The notes beneath the pieces were generated by a model. The model did no database searches. It was not told where the DNA came from and saw only the letters and a list, made by a program, of their open reading frames with translations. Source: Promerops cafer (lineage: Eukaryota > Chordata > Aves > Passeriformes > Nectariniidae). From it: a stretch of DNA of 64,000 nucleotides. Below, in pieces: positions 37,701-52,700 of this stretch. Each line of letters opens with the position of its first letter. Position 1 is the first letter of the stretch. Position numbers and translations under genes: made by a program. The stretch lies in assembly GCA_013398275.1 (NCBI GenBank), contig VZSE01000715.1, forward strand, positions 459,767 through 523,766, read 5' to 3'.

Positions 37701-40700
37701 GGTTTTTTGATTAGCTTTTGAAATAAGGAGCTTTTTCAGTCCCTAATTCTAGGAGATGAGCCAAATATGGTAAATAACGTTGAAGATGGGCAGCATCTAT
37801 GATCTAGTGATCATAATTTCATTTAATTTGGAAACACTCATGGGAGTACACCCTATAGAAGGGGCTACAAAAAGCAGATCCACCCCAGTCGTTTGATAGA
37901 ATTCTCTGAAATTATTACTGTAATTGAAAGACAGAGCAGGATTTACATTTTCAGACTGAAATAATGTTTCACAGGATAAAGTGGAGAGGGCTGCTCATGA
38001 ATGCAGTGTCTTACTGTCTGGTTTGAAATGAAAAACTCATCAGAGGATGTACTGAATGGCTTGGGGGAAGGCAAGAAGGATGAAAAGCTTGTCCCTCCTC
38101 TCTTAAATACTTCTGCTTTAAAATTTAGCCCAAAACAGTGCTGAATAAAAAGTTTTCTTGTGACCTCTAAAATAAATGGATCATCTTCAGCTTTCTCCAT
38201 ATAAAGCCTGTGCATTGCGACAAACCAGGAAATAATGTAGACAAATGAGATCAAGCACCAGGGAGACACATGGTTCAGAAAGTCCTGGGTGAAGTTAGAT
38301 TAATGCTGGCTTAGATTTGTTCTTTGGGCACCTTAGCCTATCCCCACAAGACCAGCTGGCATGTTCCAGTGAGCAAGTGGAGATAAACTCAAAGAGAATG
38401 ACCTGGGAGTATGGACATGGGACACTTGCTCAGCTTCTGCTCCACTGGCCACAGGCAGACTGGAATAGCTCAAGAGCTCAGCCAGAAGAATGATGAATCC
38501 CACATCTCAGTGGCTGCAAGTCCCATAGTTTTAAAATACTTTAAAGCCAAGGTTTACAACATGAAGTCCTGGAAGAACTTCTCCCTCTGTGTTTGCCCTC
38601 CCCTCCCGATTTGGTCTCTGTAAATTACACACAATTTTGGTATGGTTTCACAATAAATAGAAAAATTGTGCATAATTCCAACATCACCAGTTCTACATCA
38701 GGATAAAGATGCTGAGGGCTGAGAGACTATCCTACCAAACACAACAACATCCTTCCCTTGGTCCTAGAGACCTCCCCAGGCATCTGCTAACAGCCAATGC
38801 TGAACACAAAATATGGGAGTTAGATGGATCTGTTGCCTGGTCAGCTCTAGATTCCTCGTATCAGAAGCTCACAATTATAGCATAAAAGTACAAACAAATC
38901 TTATTTCAACAACACGAGGATGTAACTGCAACCAGCTGTTTGCTCCTGCCTCTCTGCTCCCATCTACTGTTTTGCTGTCACAAAGGCCTGGGAAATTTCT
39001 TTGCTTCAGTGCAAGGTCAGGTTGGGTTAGCTACAGCCACCAGAGGAGATGGCAGTGGCTGGAAAGGTGCAAGTGGCCACAGTAGTGTGTTCAGTCACTC
39101 CTGACACACTGAAAACAGCATGTCTGCCTGTGGCCACATTAGAGAGAAACTGGGGCACTTCAGGGATTGGCCAGTAAATGGCACAAAAAAGAGCTTTTCT
39201 ACCAATCTAGGTATTGTGCAGGGTTTTTTTTCAACAAATAAACTTGAGGGGCTGCTAGGTACACTGCTGCTCACTATGCATCCACACACAGGTGAACGAG
39301 TTACCTTTCCTCTGCAGCACAGACAGGGGAGCCTATCTGATTCTGGCACACTACTCAGCTTCACTTATTTTCCTTCATAGTCTTGCTAGCTTACATACAG
39401 TATCCTCTGCTTAGATTCTCCCATCCTGAGCAAGGACCAGAGATAGAGGTGGCCCCATTTGAAAAGCGAAAGCTGAATGTCATTGTCATTTTAATTAATA
39501 TGCTGCAGAGGCAAGAAGAAAAGCAAATAAAAGGATGAAAGAAAATAAAAATCAAAATAAAATTAGGTCAATCTTCTTTCCTGAGGGATCTTCTGCAGAC
39601 AACCCAAGGACCCTCTGGTCCCCACATCCTGCACTGCACCCTTCACCTTACTGTAGCCTGACATCCCACTTCCACCCTCCTGTCCTGGGGAGGCCGAAAG
39701 GCAGCCTTGGAAGGGGCAGAAAGGAATCCTGTTGTACAACACCAGTAATCTGACACTGCCTTTAACAAGATTATCTTGTATCCCTCTGTCCCCCCTCCCC
39801 CAACACACAAGAAACCCTTTTTAAGGCCAGTGCTGGTTTGTTTCTCTACCCTGGAAAGCTTGAATAATACTGAATAATCTGCACTTTTGTCCTCCCCTTG
39901 CATTATTTCTGTCTCTGGGTGTTTCTCATTTTCCTCTGTCTTATGCTTTTCCCTCCTGGCATTAATAACATTGTGGAGAATGATTTCAGATGCCAGCCTA
40001 AGTGTGTGTTTCAGAGATGCAGCTTTGGACAGAAAAGGTTGGCTCTGTGAGACAGGGAGATGGAGAGGACATTTCCTGCGGTCTCGCTCACCACCTGGGA
40101 CCATGGGGTGAGCATGCCCTGCGGAGCCATCAGGTTTCTCATCCCATGGATGCTAAGAGGCACTTAATTGTGGTGATGGGCAGAAGGGAAGAGGGGAAAA
40201 GGCAGGCAGCTAAATACAGTAACAACAAAGGACTGTGTTTAAGGAGGTGGCACAAGTGAAGTGCCTCAGACAACAGTGTCAGATGTGCCCAGAGACAGAC
40301 AGGCAAGAAATACAACCCCGAGAGAGCCTTAAGAAAACTGCAGGCTGAGAAAAAGGAAGTGAAACCTCGTATGGAGAAAGCCCCTTGCAGGACTGGAGGG
40401 ATGAAGATGGGAAGGAGACTAGTTATAGTTTATAAGGTAATTACATGTCTCTTAATCAGTAACATTGCTTTCCCAAGAATCCTGCTGGGGATTCCCAGGC
40501 TGCACGTTCATGGCTGGAGCTGAGGGCTCGCGAGCCGTGCGCTGTCAGGGTGAAAGCTCAGCACTGAGCTCGCTGCAGGCTGGTCCCAAGCATCCAGGTT
40601 ATCCCAGCCCAAGCTGACCAGCTTTGCCACAAAACCCTGCCTAGATTGCCTGCCACTGCTGGCAAGCTGCCTCCTACAGAGCAGAGCCTTGCTGGCACAA

Positions 40701-43700
40701 CCAGGGTGGGTGGCTGGGTTTTCTTTTGGTTTGTTTTGGGGTTTTTTTGCTGATTCTTTCACAAGGAATATGAGAAGACTCATCTATTCTTCCAGATACA
40801 TACAGTTTAGAGGGAAAGGTCAGTTGGGTTATGTCTTAGCAGCACAGCAAGTGGCTTGTCAGACTAAATAACACAGAATTAAAAAACTTCCACCTGCAAC
40901 CCTGAATGGATGAGCTAATTCCTGGGAAGAAGAGTTTGGATGCTAAAGGAAAGGAGACAACACTTGAGAAAGACTCAAACTTAACTTGTCTGTAGAGACA
41001 GCTCCTAAACCTTCCACCATTCCAAACCCACAGAAACCTGCTAAAGTGTTAGAGTTCTAATCTTCATAGAATGAACAAGTACAACTCTATAGTCAACAGG
41101 ACAAATACTTCTGTATGATACAAAGGCTCTAAGCTTTTAATCTTACATTCACATGTTGTTCCTCAAATTTTTATACATACCTGAGCCTCTTTTTAATCGT
41201 CTTCTTGCAAGTTTGATTTGATCCTGAAGAATCTGGACCCAGTCCCTAGGACCAGGAAGTTTATCCACATGGTTAGCAGTGCAGTATTTTTCTGTAAAGA
41301 CTGAAATAAAAAGATACCACTTTTTTGAAATGTGCCACCAAAAATGGAGAAAAGGAAATGGGAGAGGATGTTAATCAAAATATATGAAATTACTCAATTA
41401 TCAAAAAGAATTTTAATGGCCAAATGGAGGATTGTGAGAATAAAGCTCAACTCAGCGTTTCACAAATTCATCATTCAAAAGTGACTTGGCTACATAAATA
41501 TCACAGGAATGGCATCATTACTATGCATAAAAGCTTGTCCCAGAGAAATGTTCTACACCTCATGTCTTCATGAATTTCACACAAAATGATCGCAGAAAAA
41601 TAACAGTGTACTTAGAACTGAGTCTCAGATGTGGCAGGCACTGGTAAATGCTGCCTTGCACATGGTACAGGTAGAGACCTGAAGATCTGGTCATTTGTTG
41701 GCCTCTTGGTCAGGTTCCTAAGGCTGCAGGCAAAGTGACGAAAGAGTAAAGTCCTACCACTGTGGAAATCTCCACAATTTTTTTACTGCTAAACCAGATG
41801 GAATAGAATTTTTATAAAGCTACTAAGGAAAAAAAAGAAAAAAAAAAAAAAGCACCATTACTGAGAAAAAAAATATCCTACAGGTCCAATTTTGTGTTTT
41901 GTAAAAAAGGTACAGAGAGGGTCAACATTATATTTAAATCCATATTTATAGCAAACCTAACAGTATTATACCAAAAATACAGAATTATAAATGGAGTGAA
42001 ACTGATGCAATTGATTTTCACCATGCAACTGAGAGGTATGCAAAAATAAACAAGTGCAGAAATAGAAAAAATATTCTTGCTGTTAGTATTGCTATTGTAA
42101 ACTTGGTCAGAGGTCTCAGAGCCCGGTGCCCAATTATGACTGGCAAACAAAGAGAGAAAGCTGATCCCAGCTCAAGGGATTTGTAATCCTTGAGAATAAA
42201 TATCACACAAATGGGATCGGGAAACGTGCAACAAAAAACCCAACAATTTCAGTATTTTTATACACACACTTTTGAAGCAGCACTACCTGCTAAGTATAAA
42301 GGAAACAAAAGTAATCCCCCCCTTCAAACTCCTTCCATGCTAACAGCTTCACAAAACCATGGCAAGATAGGCATCAGCACACCTTCCTGTGCAGTCTGAT
42401 CTACAAGGACATCAGACCAACTCTGAGGGCTGTCCACAGAAGTCAATACATCCCCACACATTCACAGTGTTTGATTTGCAACAAACATCATCTTTGTGAA
42501 GGTAGAAATAATCTTTCCCTTCTGAATCCATATGGTACCTGACACAACGGGCAGCTGATCAATGACTTGCAACTCCTACTTACTTAAAACAGGTAACTGC
42601 TCAATGTGTGGTTAGAGAAATAACAATGTGGACAAAAAGGAATGGGAATGCAACAGCAAGGAGGCAGGAGAATTGGGACCTGCCCTTTCTAGTGCACCCA
42701 AGCTGTATGGTATTAATGAACCCTCTGTCATAGAAACATAGACTGGTTTGAATTTAAAGGGGACTTTTAAAGATCGTCTAGTCCAACCCCACTGCCATAA
42801 GCAGGGACATCTTGCACTTCATCAGATTGCTCAATGCCGTGTCCAAGCTCATCTTAAACACTTTCAGGGATGGAGCACCCACAGCTTCTCTGGGCAAACT
42901 GTTCCAATGTCTCATCACCATCAGCATAACAAAAAATAAGGCTTCCTAATGTCCAACTAAATGTACCCTCCTTCAATTTAAAGCCACTGCCCCTTTGTCC
43001 TGTCACTACAGGCTTTGGTAAAATATCCATCTTCATCTTTCTTACAAGCCCCTTGTATATATTAAAAGGCCACAATAAGGTCTCCTTAGAGCTTTCTCTT
43101 CTTCAGGCTGAACCACCTCAAATCTCTCAGCCTGTCTTCATAGCAGAGGTGCTCCAGCCCTCTGACCATCCTGGTGGTCTCCTCTGGAATTGCTCCAACA
43201 GGTCCATGTCTTTCCTGTGCTGGGGACCCCAGAGCTGCATGTAGTGCAGTAGGTGGGGTCTCACCACAGTGGAGCAGAGGCACAGAATCATGCCCACAGT
43301 TCTTGTGATGCCACCTGGGACCCAGCTGACTTTCTGAGCTGTGACATTGCTGGCTCATATCTAATTTTTTGTCTATCAGTACCCCCAGGTCCTTCTCTGA
43401 AGGGTTGCTCTCAATCCCTTCATTCACCACTCTATACTGACACTGGGGATTGCCCTGATCCAGATGCAGGACCTTGCACTCTGTCTCGTTAAACATGAGG
43501 AGGCTCACATGGATCCACTCCTTGAGCCTGCCAAGGTCCTGGATGGCATCCCTTTCCCCCTGTCAACCAACCATACCACTCAGCCTGGTGTCATCTGCAA
43601 ACTTGCTGAGGGTGCCCTAGAAACCAGTGCCTGTGTCATTGATGAAAATATTAAATCATACTGGTCCCACTGTGGATCCCTGAGGGACACATCACACTTA

Positions 43701-46700
43701 TATCTGAGCACAGCTCATTGATTTCTGCAGGGAATGATTTCACTGGCTGAATTTCAAGTCAACAACACAAAGGAAAAATAACTGCTTCTGACTAGTTTTA
43801 TTTTTTCATCNCTGGATGGCATCCCTTTCCCCCTGTCAACCAACCATACCACTCAGCCTGGTGTCATCTGCAAACTTGCTGAGGGTGCCCTAGAAACCAG
43901 TGCCTGTGTCATTGATGAAAATATTAAATCATACTGGTCCCACTGTGGATCCCTGAGGGACACATCGCACTTATATCTGAGCACAGCTCATTGATTTCTG
44001 CAGGGAATGATTTCACTGGCTGAATTTCAAGTCAACAACACAAAGGAAAAATAACTGCTTCTGACTAGTTTTATTTTTTCATCCTTTTTTTTTTTTTTTT
44101 TTTTNTTTTTTTTTTTTCCTTTTTTTTTTTTTTTTTTTTTTCCCCCATTTCTGAGTGAAAGACTCACAAGAGAAGCTGATTGCCCAGGAGAAACACTGCA
44201 ACTGATACAAGTGCCACTGACTATCCAAAGTCAAAAGAGAACTGCTCCCTGGCCAATCATTCTGTTGCAAAAGTATTAAATTTCTTGTAAGGACAGCACT
44301 GAAAATGTTTTCAAACAGGAAGAGTGATTTTCAAGCAAACAGTCCCTCCTTTAAATTCTCTGCCCATTTTTGTCATGAATGTAGCCTTTTGTATCTCTGT
44401 CATGGAAAAGGACTAAAAGTGCCACTAAAGGATATCTGGGCACGTGGTAGAGGAATGTCCTAATGATAATAATGCAAACAATATGATGTTGTTCTTGTGG
44501 AGATTTCATACTGGCTCAGTTATTTCTTGGAATAAATGAAACCACAGTGTCTGATAGCCCAACTCCTTGGAGGAAAGAAGGGTGCAATTGGAGCCAGACT
44601 GAGTGAAGATCCACAGGACGTCAGACCTTGGCATCTTATTCCATCACAGCTTTTAGGGACAGGCTTCCCTATCAGGGATCAGGCACTAGTGTTTGGGCAA
44701 TACTGAAAATGCCAATAAAGATCACTCTTATGGCAGTGGTACCTAGTAGTACCATCACAGATTAAATTTTTCTGTTGGAACTACAAGTCCCTCCGTTCTT
44801 CTCTTAAACTCAAGGGAAGAGGTTAAGCCAAGCCTCAGAATTTGCTCCCCTAATACAATCTTAGCTACTGAGAAACATGGCTCTCTGCAGTGCATGCCAG
44901 CTGCTATTTTAGTAGTCCTGTTGCATTTACTGTAAAACATTTATTTTATCAAGTGCTGTTCAAATTAGAGTGGGTTCTTTTGAAGTAATTTTGAACTCCT
45001 CTTTCTTTCATTTCACTTATTTATTAAAGCCTTTAAGGAACAATGAGATACAGATAGAGAGAATTCAGACTCAGAGTTTTGCAGATTACTGAGCTCAAGA
45101 AAAGAAGGTACAAAACAGTGTTTATGATTTAAACCTAAATACAAATGTAACTGTAAGAAAGTCTGCAAGCTGCTCTGTAAGATATATTAGGACTATGACA
45201 GGCACAGCATAAACTTTGCTGCAGAACTAGACACTTGAGAGGGTCGTCTGAAGGCCTCCACGCCCAGCCTGCTGCTCAAAGCATGGCCAACTAGATCATA
45301 GTGCTCTGGTCTGTGACCAGTCACATTTTGAATATTTCCAGGGATGGAGGAGATCCTGCAGCCCCTCTGAGCCACTACAGCACTGCTCAACTACCCTTAC
45401 GTTGAAAATGCTTCTCCTTATCAAATTGCAATTTTCCACATGTTCAGTGCCTCCTATGCCTCTGTGAAGGGTCTGACTCCACTTCTCCACATCATCCCAT
45501 TAGGTAGTTGTGAACAGCAGTAAGGTTTCTCCTGAATGATCTTCTCTCCAGTTCTCTCAGCCTCCCCTCATTTGATACTGACGCAGGGAAGTGGTGAAGT
45601 CCTAGGTCTTGGTGGTCCCTCCACTGGACTCAAGCCAGTTTCTCAATGCCTTTCTTTCATGGGGACAGGGGTCCAAAAGTTGGCACAGAGGTGGTTGCAG
45701 AAGATTCGCCTGCCTCCTTTTGCTGCCAATGGACTCAGAGAAGCTCTTCTTATTGCCCTTTGTATCCTAAGTTAGCGATCTGTACCTGAGAACAAGTCAC
45801 AGCCTCTAAAATAAGCTCCACTCTTAGAGCTTATTTTTGGCCTGTCTTTTGGTAGTGTGGGTATTGTCCCTACAGTACCAGATTTCAAAACATAATCCAG
45901 TTCAGAATCTCTGGCCTAATACCAGCTCTTTATATGCTGTCATCACAGAGTTTGAAGGTACATGTGCTCTTCTGGAAGCTAGATAGCAGTGATTGCTATG
46001 AAATATCAACCAGCAAAAGGTGCTCACACCAAGAAATTTGCTCCCCCAAGAGAAGGACCACTGTACTTATGAGCATCAAACTCATCTCATGCCAGTATTA
46101 TCGTCCTCCATCTCTCCCCAATCCAGCCACCAACTACTGAAAAATTTACAGAGCAGACACAGTCAAATACAGTGCAAGACTCAGAACTTTGATTGAAGCA
46201 TATCAGTTACACTGTCATTATGTTTTCAAGATTTCTTTGCATCTCTGATATCTGGGGAAAAAAATAATTATCTTACATGAACATTGAGTTTCTAACCTTA
46301 GAGCCTGACTTCAGAAACCAGGATCACTGGCTTAAAATTAACACAAGCTGTCCCCGTAGAAGCTATTTTTAACAAGTGAATGAAAGGGAATAAAAATAAG
46401 AGCGCATATTTTAATAGACCTAACACACGTCAGAAATTCTAATCCCCTTACACTCTCCTTAGCTGAGAATATGTTCTAATTACACATAGGAAAGAAAGCA
46501 GAAAACATACCTTTTATTGCACCCACAATATTTTGGTCTAGTCCTTTCCGGTTGTCATTGAGCCCTCTTTTCCTTTTGCCATTTGGTAAAGAGTTAGCCA
46601 AAGTCTTGTCATCAAAAAATGCACAGACCAGCTTCCTAAAGAGCAGACTTCCTGAGCGAGTATAGTTTGATAGTATAGAGTCCAGCTGTGATTTCGGCAT

Positions 46701-49700
46701 GAAGACATCAAAGCCTTCTGCAAGTTGCACTTCTGGCTACCAAAAGAATACAAATGTTTTAATTAAACGAGCATTCAAAGACATTATTTTACTTCAATCA
46801 TGCATCTGGTGAGACTTTACAATCACTTCATCAAACCATGAATTTTTTCCCAGCTATTCAGGATCACAGCAGCCTAATTCATTGAAATCAAACCCCATCA
46901 GTGAATAAGCACCTTAAAAGACAAATCAAACAATCACACTCCTTGTCTAATGTCTTTAAAAGTTAACAATTACTGACATAATTTCTAGGCATACAGCTAA
47001 CAAAAAGACAGGAGATACCTTTCAATGGTGGGTAATAACGACAAAGCACAGGATCATCCCAGAGCAGTGCTCCTGAGCGATGCTTTTTGCACACTTATCT
47101 AACCATTTAATGGACTTGTTTCGCTGCCAAATGCTGTGAGCAAGTGTGCTGTGGGGCAGCCAGGCACTTCCAAGAAGAACAAATGCAGGGATACTGGCCC
47201 AATCCGTGTGGCTTCCCAAGAGGGCTTCCAGCTAAGATATGGTCCATGTGAGTATAAGCCGATGATGAGCTCGAGGCTGCCCCTGGAGCCAGCACTTGCT
47301 GAGCATCCATTTGTCCCTCCTTTTCATAGTCCCAAAGTGCATGTTTAGAAGAGAATGATGTTAGACAGACAGTTTATTTCAGTACAAAAATCCTCAACAG
47401 TGAATCACAGGGATTTAAGCGACTGCCAGAAGGTGAAATGGAGAAGAAGAGAAAAGAAAATCATGCTGTATTTCACAAGAGTCTTCTCTCAAGTACACTG
47501 AGGGCCAAAGTAGACAAAGGCCTTTGAAGAAGTCCCCTTGCCAAGAGTCTTTTTGCTGCCCCTGTCTGTACATATCAGAAATTACATGAACAGCATTTGC
47601 AGAATTTTCTGCTGTGAGTACCATACAATGCTTATGGTAAGACTTCTTCATGGAATAATTACATATCTAGAATGAAGACACATTGTGAATAAACTAAAAT
47701 TTTGAAAATATTATTTTGAAGTTGGCAAGGAGGTAAAATAATCAGTGATCATGACGTGAGGAAATAAGCCAACATTACAGCCTTGCTTCTAAGAACTTGC
47801 CCTTTTTTCCCCTACATGAAATATATTCAGCAATGATGATGCATTTCCAGAGAAGTTTACAGAGCAAGAGCAAATGCCATCTTCCATCATATCACCTGTG
47901 AACATCTTGAGTCTAGACAGAAGAAAGGGCTGCCAGCCTCAGAACAATTTGGCTGTGTAATTCTTTTCCCACGGATTTCTAAAAATCAGTATGAAGAGTG
48001 TTGCAGTGAGTAGAATATTCCCAAAGCATGAACTGCCATGGGATATGGATATGTACTGTGTGATAAAACTGAAAATAACAATGCTTTGGGAAGCCAGGAT
48101 GAAGAATCTTAAAATATGCAGATAGCAACAACAACAAAAAAAAAATTCTAGGAAGCATGTAGTTCCTCAGCTTGTTCTGGATGAAAATTTGTTTTTTTAC
48201 CTCAAGAACTTTGAAAATGCTGGATCCAGCAAAACAATCAGTTACTGACATTTGACAATATTCAAATGTAGGTGGGTTTTTAATATGTTACTTCTAAACT
48301 TCTGGTGCCAGAAAAGATTTTCAAGAGTAAATAAATGCGGGCCAAGTTCGCAACTTGGGAAAAATTCTACTTCATGTAAATAAAAAACCAGAATGCAGCT
48401 GACATGGTGATGAAGGATACCTGCCCTATTCTGTTTCTTTGGTCTTGTGATAGCCATCTAACATGACCTCAATGATCCAGACACCCAGGGCAGAGAAATT
48501 ATAGAACCATAGAAAAGTTTAGGTTGGAAAATGCCTTAAAGATCATTGAGTCCAGCCATTAACCCATCACTAAACTATGTCCCCAAGTGCCACATTTACC
48601 TATCTTTTAAATACCTCCAGGGATGGTGACTGCCACCACTTCCCCAGGCAGCCTGTTCCAGTGCTTGACAACCATTTAGGGGAAGAAATTTTTCCTAATA
48701 TCCAAAATAAACCTTCCCTGGTGCAACTTGAGGCCATTTCCTCTTGTCATATCACTTGTTAGCTGGGAGAAGAGAATGACCCCCACCTGGCTACACCCTC
48801 CTGTCAGGGAGTTGCAGAGAGTGATAAGGTCCCCCCTAAGCTCCTTTTCTCCAGGATAAACACCCCAGCTCCACTGCCCTTCTCTGGACATGCTCCAGAC
48901 CCCTCTGTGTCTCTGTTGTGAGGAGCCCAAAACTGACTCCAGGATTTGAGGTGAGGCCTCACCAGTGCTAAATACAGAGTCACTGCCTTGGTCCTGCTGG
49001 CCACACTATTGCTGGTACGCTCACCAAAAGCCAGTTGTTCCTGTGGTACCTTTTCTGACACCTGCTACTTAAAACCCCAAAAGCCAGAAGGATCATGAGG
49101 CCCTGCTATTATCTTCTGTATTGGTACTGAAAAATCAAGTGAGCTTTTTCTCTTCTCTTCTGTGGGTGGTTTCATCTTCCCTGGTCTTACCTTAGGACAC
49201 CTGCATTACGCTTTGGCAGGTGCACCAACCACCCTACAACACAGCTGTAAAATACATTTCAAACCTTACCATTGTACCAGTGTGGGGGAGTCAGAATTAT
49301 TTTAGTTTTGACTGTTTTATTCTTAATATAGGAATCAATTTGTTTATCACTGAAACAGTTTGAAGGCAAAACTATGATTTATTCTTGCTTTCCTTTAGTA
49401 GTTAGCTATTCTTCAATCAAAGACAATCAGTAACCATTTGAACTTCATGATCACTTTGAATGTGATTTCTCAAAGAAAAAGCACTTATTAATAAATGATA
49501 ATCATGGCAAAAGGAACTGGAGGGTAAACTATTTGTGAACAACAAAATAAAGAAGAACAACAAAATAAAGAAGGCCTGAATGCTAAAGGCTTTTGCTGTG
49601 CTAAAATTAACAGGCATGAATTAGATTTAATCCTAGATATTTTAGTAGGTTGTAATATGTAGATTAAAAATTATTAGGTTTTAAATGAAATATTAGAGCT

Positions 49701-52700
49701 GTAAAATAAACACAAGTTCAACTAAGAGCTGTAATCAGATCATTACATTTAAAAAGCAGATTCTCTGATCCATTGGCCAGATTAAGCATTTTTTGTCTCA
49801 TAAAGACATTTTCCACCTCTGTAAGTAGCAGTATTTCATCTCAGCAGGTCTGAACTAATTGCACTAGTTTTGGCAGCCCCAATTTTATACCCATTAAACT
49901 TGGATTCTTCTTAAAGTTCAATAAATGTTGGCAAAATAGCAGTGGCAGCGGTGGTGATGTATGACACAGAACACACTACAGACAACCTGTGGAATATTCT
50001 CAAGGGAACGTTCATTTATGGTGCTTTGTAAAATGTCTTTCAGGTTTTTTTCAGGCAGACAGGCATGCTGGTTGTGACCACACCAGAGATGCTTATAAAA
50101 AAGTAGAAAAGGATAATGCTGCCATTTGTTCTCAAAGAAGTGACTTTCTTAAGGCTTCTCAAAATATTTAAGGTCACATTTTATTTTCACATTAAATATA
50201 TCTGTTTTCAGAACTCAAATGTTTTCTTTCCAAAGACAAAACAAAATCAATTTGTTTGTCTCGGGGTTCTGGCTCTGTAAATTTAGTCAAACAACTGTTG
50301 TGGCAAGCAAGGGCTCAAGCATGAAAGGACACATGAAGACCTGATTTATGAGCCACATGTTTTCTCTTTTTTTCCTTAGGTCAAACTGGCAACTACAAAG
50401 AATCGTGTCCAGCGATGGAACACATTCATAAAGCCAAATTAAATTCCATTGCAAGCACAAAACTGTTTTCAAAACCGTGTTTCAAGCTGACAGGAGAGCC
50501 ACAAGCAAAGAAAAATTATAAGCACAAATTGCATACTGGAGATAAATTACCAGTCCTCCCCAAACCTTTACCTCAAACATTATTAAGCTCAATACTACAA
50601 AAGAAAACCCTCTCCAAAAAAAAGCATCAAACTAGTTACTCTGTATCACTACACTGACTCTGTGGCATGAGACTGCAACCTAATTAGTGGTGTGGCTTGC
50701 ATCTCTGTAACTGAATTATCCTGACTGCTCTTTTTTATTATTAGTTCCCTCTTCCAGAAGGATAGAATATTATCTGCTGCATTGTTTTCATTTATGCTTA
50801 TTGATACTGAATTTAATTATGTTTTTCTAGCTCATAGTACTTAGGAAATTGGAAAGAGCCTGCTCAAAATTAAAAATATATTAGAGGAATTAATGAACAG
50901 TTTATTTGTCGGTGAACTGGTTTGGATGACATCAATTTGGTCATTAAACAAAGCCAATCATCCACCAGATACATGGAGTTTCTATCAGTGTGTACATGCA
51001 TCAAGAAAACATGCTTACTGCAATTTTCTATTCTTAGAGTGGCAAATTTTGGCCTTTTTAGTCACACTGACATCATCAACAGTGCTGAGGCCCTAGTCCA
51101 GCACACACAACAATCAAGACCAAAAGACCCAATCCAGCAAAGACTGAATATGAATTTTTCTAGAGATGAGGAGTTCCCCAAAGCCAGTGGGACCAGAAAA
51201 GCAGGAAAGCACATAAATACTCCTTGGCAGGATAAAGACCCATGTGTGGACTACATGGGCTCATCAGCAATGATGGGGCTGTGAATGCTTTACACACCCT
51301 GCACTTTTCATGGCTCCTCATCTCAACTGTGGCTCTTGGCATCGGGAGAGATGGAGAACAAGTTTCTACTGAAAACTCAAAAAACAGGAGCCTTGAACTC
51401 AAGGGAAAACTTCATACTTGTGAAAGTTGGAAAAAAACCCCCCCAAACCCCGTAATGAGCACTCCACACATCTAACCCTTACATCTCCATTCACTCCTAC
51501 CCAAGATTTGCTTGTTTATTCTAACAAAAAGTGGGAAGATGCATCAATGTGACTTGAGTACTGAGTCCCTGAATGAGTCAGTATTTCAAAATCTTGCAAT
51601 CCTATATATTAAAATTTTAACTTACATCTGATGAAGCTGATTCAAGGATAATTCCAAACCCTGAAACAGGGGTCTCTGGCTTCAGGGGGGGTTCAATTGC
51701 TTGCAGACTCGATCGTTCTGGGTTTGCTGTCAGCCTCTTCTCGTTCTCTGGAGAGCTGGGTTTCTTATTCATGGTAACTGCTTCAACAGCTTTGAGGGGC
51801 AGTTTTCTCTTTTTATTTCTCTTTCTTGATATTGTTGACTTCTGTGCACAAATCAGAGGAACAGGAGGCTGCTGTCTGTTTTGAGTCCCAACTGAATGAA
51901 AGAAATTAATGCATTAATTTAAAGACAAAAGCCCATGAATAACTACACAGATGCACCATTAAACTACTGACTCACTGAGCTTATTTTCTAGATAAGTGAT
52001 GTGATTTTCAGGGCTGTTGGTGCACGGGAAACAAATAATTTTTATCACCTTTGCAAAATTTTCCAATCTGTACAGTGGGGATAATGACAGTGAGCTCTGC
52101 TGTGAGGCTTTTCAAGCCATACTGATGAACAGTATTTTAAGAAAATTAGGAATACACAGTTATTTTTCCTAGTGACCACTGGATGGTTGGTGACGTGAAA
52201 CACTTAAGTGATGATTAATTTGTGTGCCCTCTAAATGACTGAGAATCTCAGTCTTTGAGGATCTCTTCCTGATAAAGTAAGAGAATACAAGTGCTAATGC
52301 AATTACAGTTATTTTTATGACTGTGGTCTCCAAGTTAATTAGCTCAGCAAGAACATTTCAAGTACCATTATGTCAAGAATGAGTGAAAACACTATTCAAT
52401 AGTTTAATTTCTGGGGAAAAAAAAGTAACCCAAAGTTGCATCAGTTTGTTTTGCTCATACACAAAGCCTGACATGTATTACCTCTGAAATATAAGAAACC
52501 ATATTTTACATTTATCAATATTTTGCATTTTTCGGTATCCACAATCATTTGTATCAATTAAGGCACCAATCCTGAACATGTACTAATATGAACAAGCTCT
52601 CCAGAAGAATGCTATCAGGATACCATTATATGTGTGGATAAATCACTAAGATCAATGTCAAAACAAACAAAGAAAAAGCCAGAAGTGCTATACATGCAGA

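Larger units (their letters stand above)
28707..41180 (-). other. BEND7: BEND7 last intron (12.5 kb, if the terminal exon is right)
   Basis: It contains an (AC)8 microsatellite at 28,825-28,840, CR1 fragments at 30,752, 34,074 and 36,642, a 29-base duplication with two STAT-type motifs at 36,327-36,385, and several AT-rich, repeat-free patches with homeodomain or octamer-like motifs (notably 36,930-37,145 and about 37,330-37,480). No additional BEND7 exon was recognised; a 142-codon minus-strand open frame at 35,052-35,480 has a poor acceptor and no known similarity. Confidence 0.65.
41301..46510 (-). other. BEND7: BEND7 intron between the two BEN-domain exons
   Basis: This 5.2-kb intron holds an A-rich run at about 41,828-41,851, a long CR1 fragment (42,730-43,705), a 272-base duplication across a single N (43,539-44,083), a T tract (44,085-44,141) and an older CR1 fragment (45,240-45,690). 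No exon was seen in it. Confidence 0.8.
46737..51625 (-). other. BEND7: BEND7 intron upstream of the BEN-domain exons
   Basis: This 4.9-kb intron is AT-rich. It contains a CR1 fragment at 48,502-49,062, an 18-base tandem duplication at 49,537-49,572, and on the plus strand an open frame of about 92 codons ending at 50,657 that is preceded by a good splice acceptor (see findings). Nothing else was recognised. Confidence 0.75.

Noticed and set aside
37943..38269. 108-codon minus-strand frame in the large BEND7 intron
   Set aside because: No flanking splice sites of quality, no similarity recognised, and AT-rich composition like the surrounding intron.
43086..43508. 140-codon frame that looks like a protein-coding exon
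   Set aside because: It is the degraded C-terminal part of the CR1 reverse-transcriptase ORF2.
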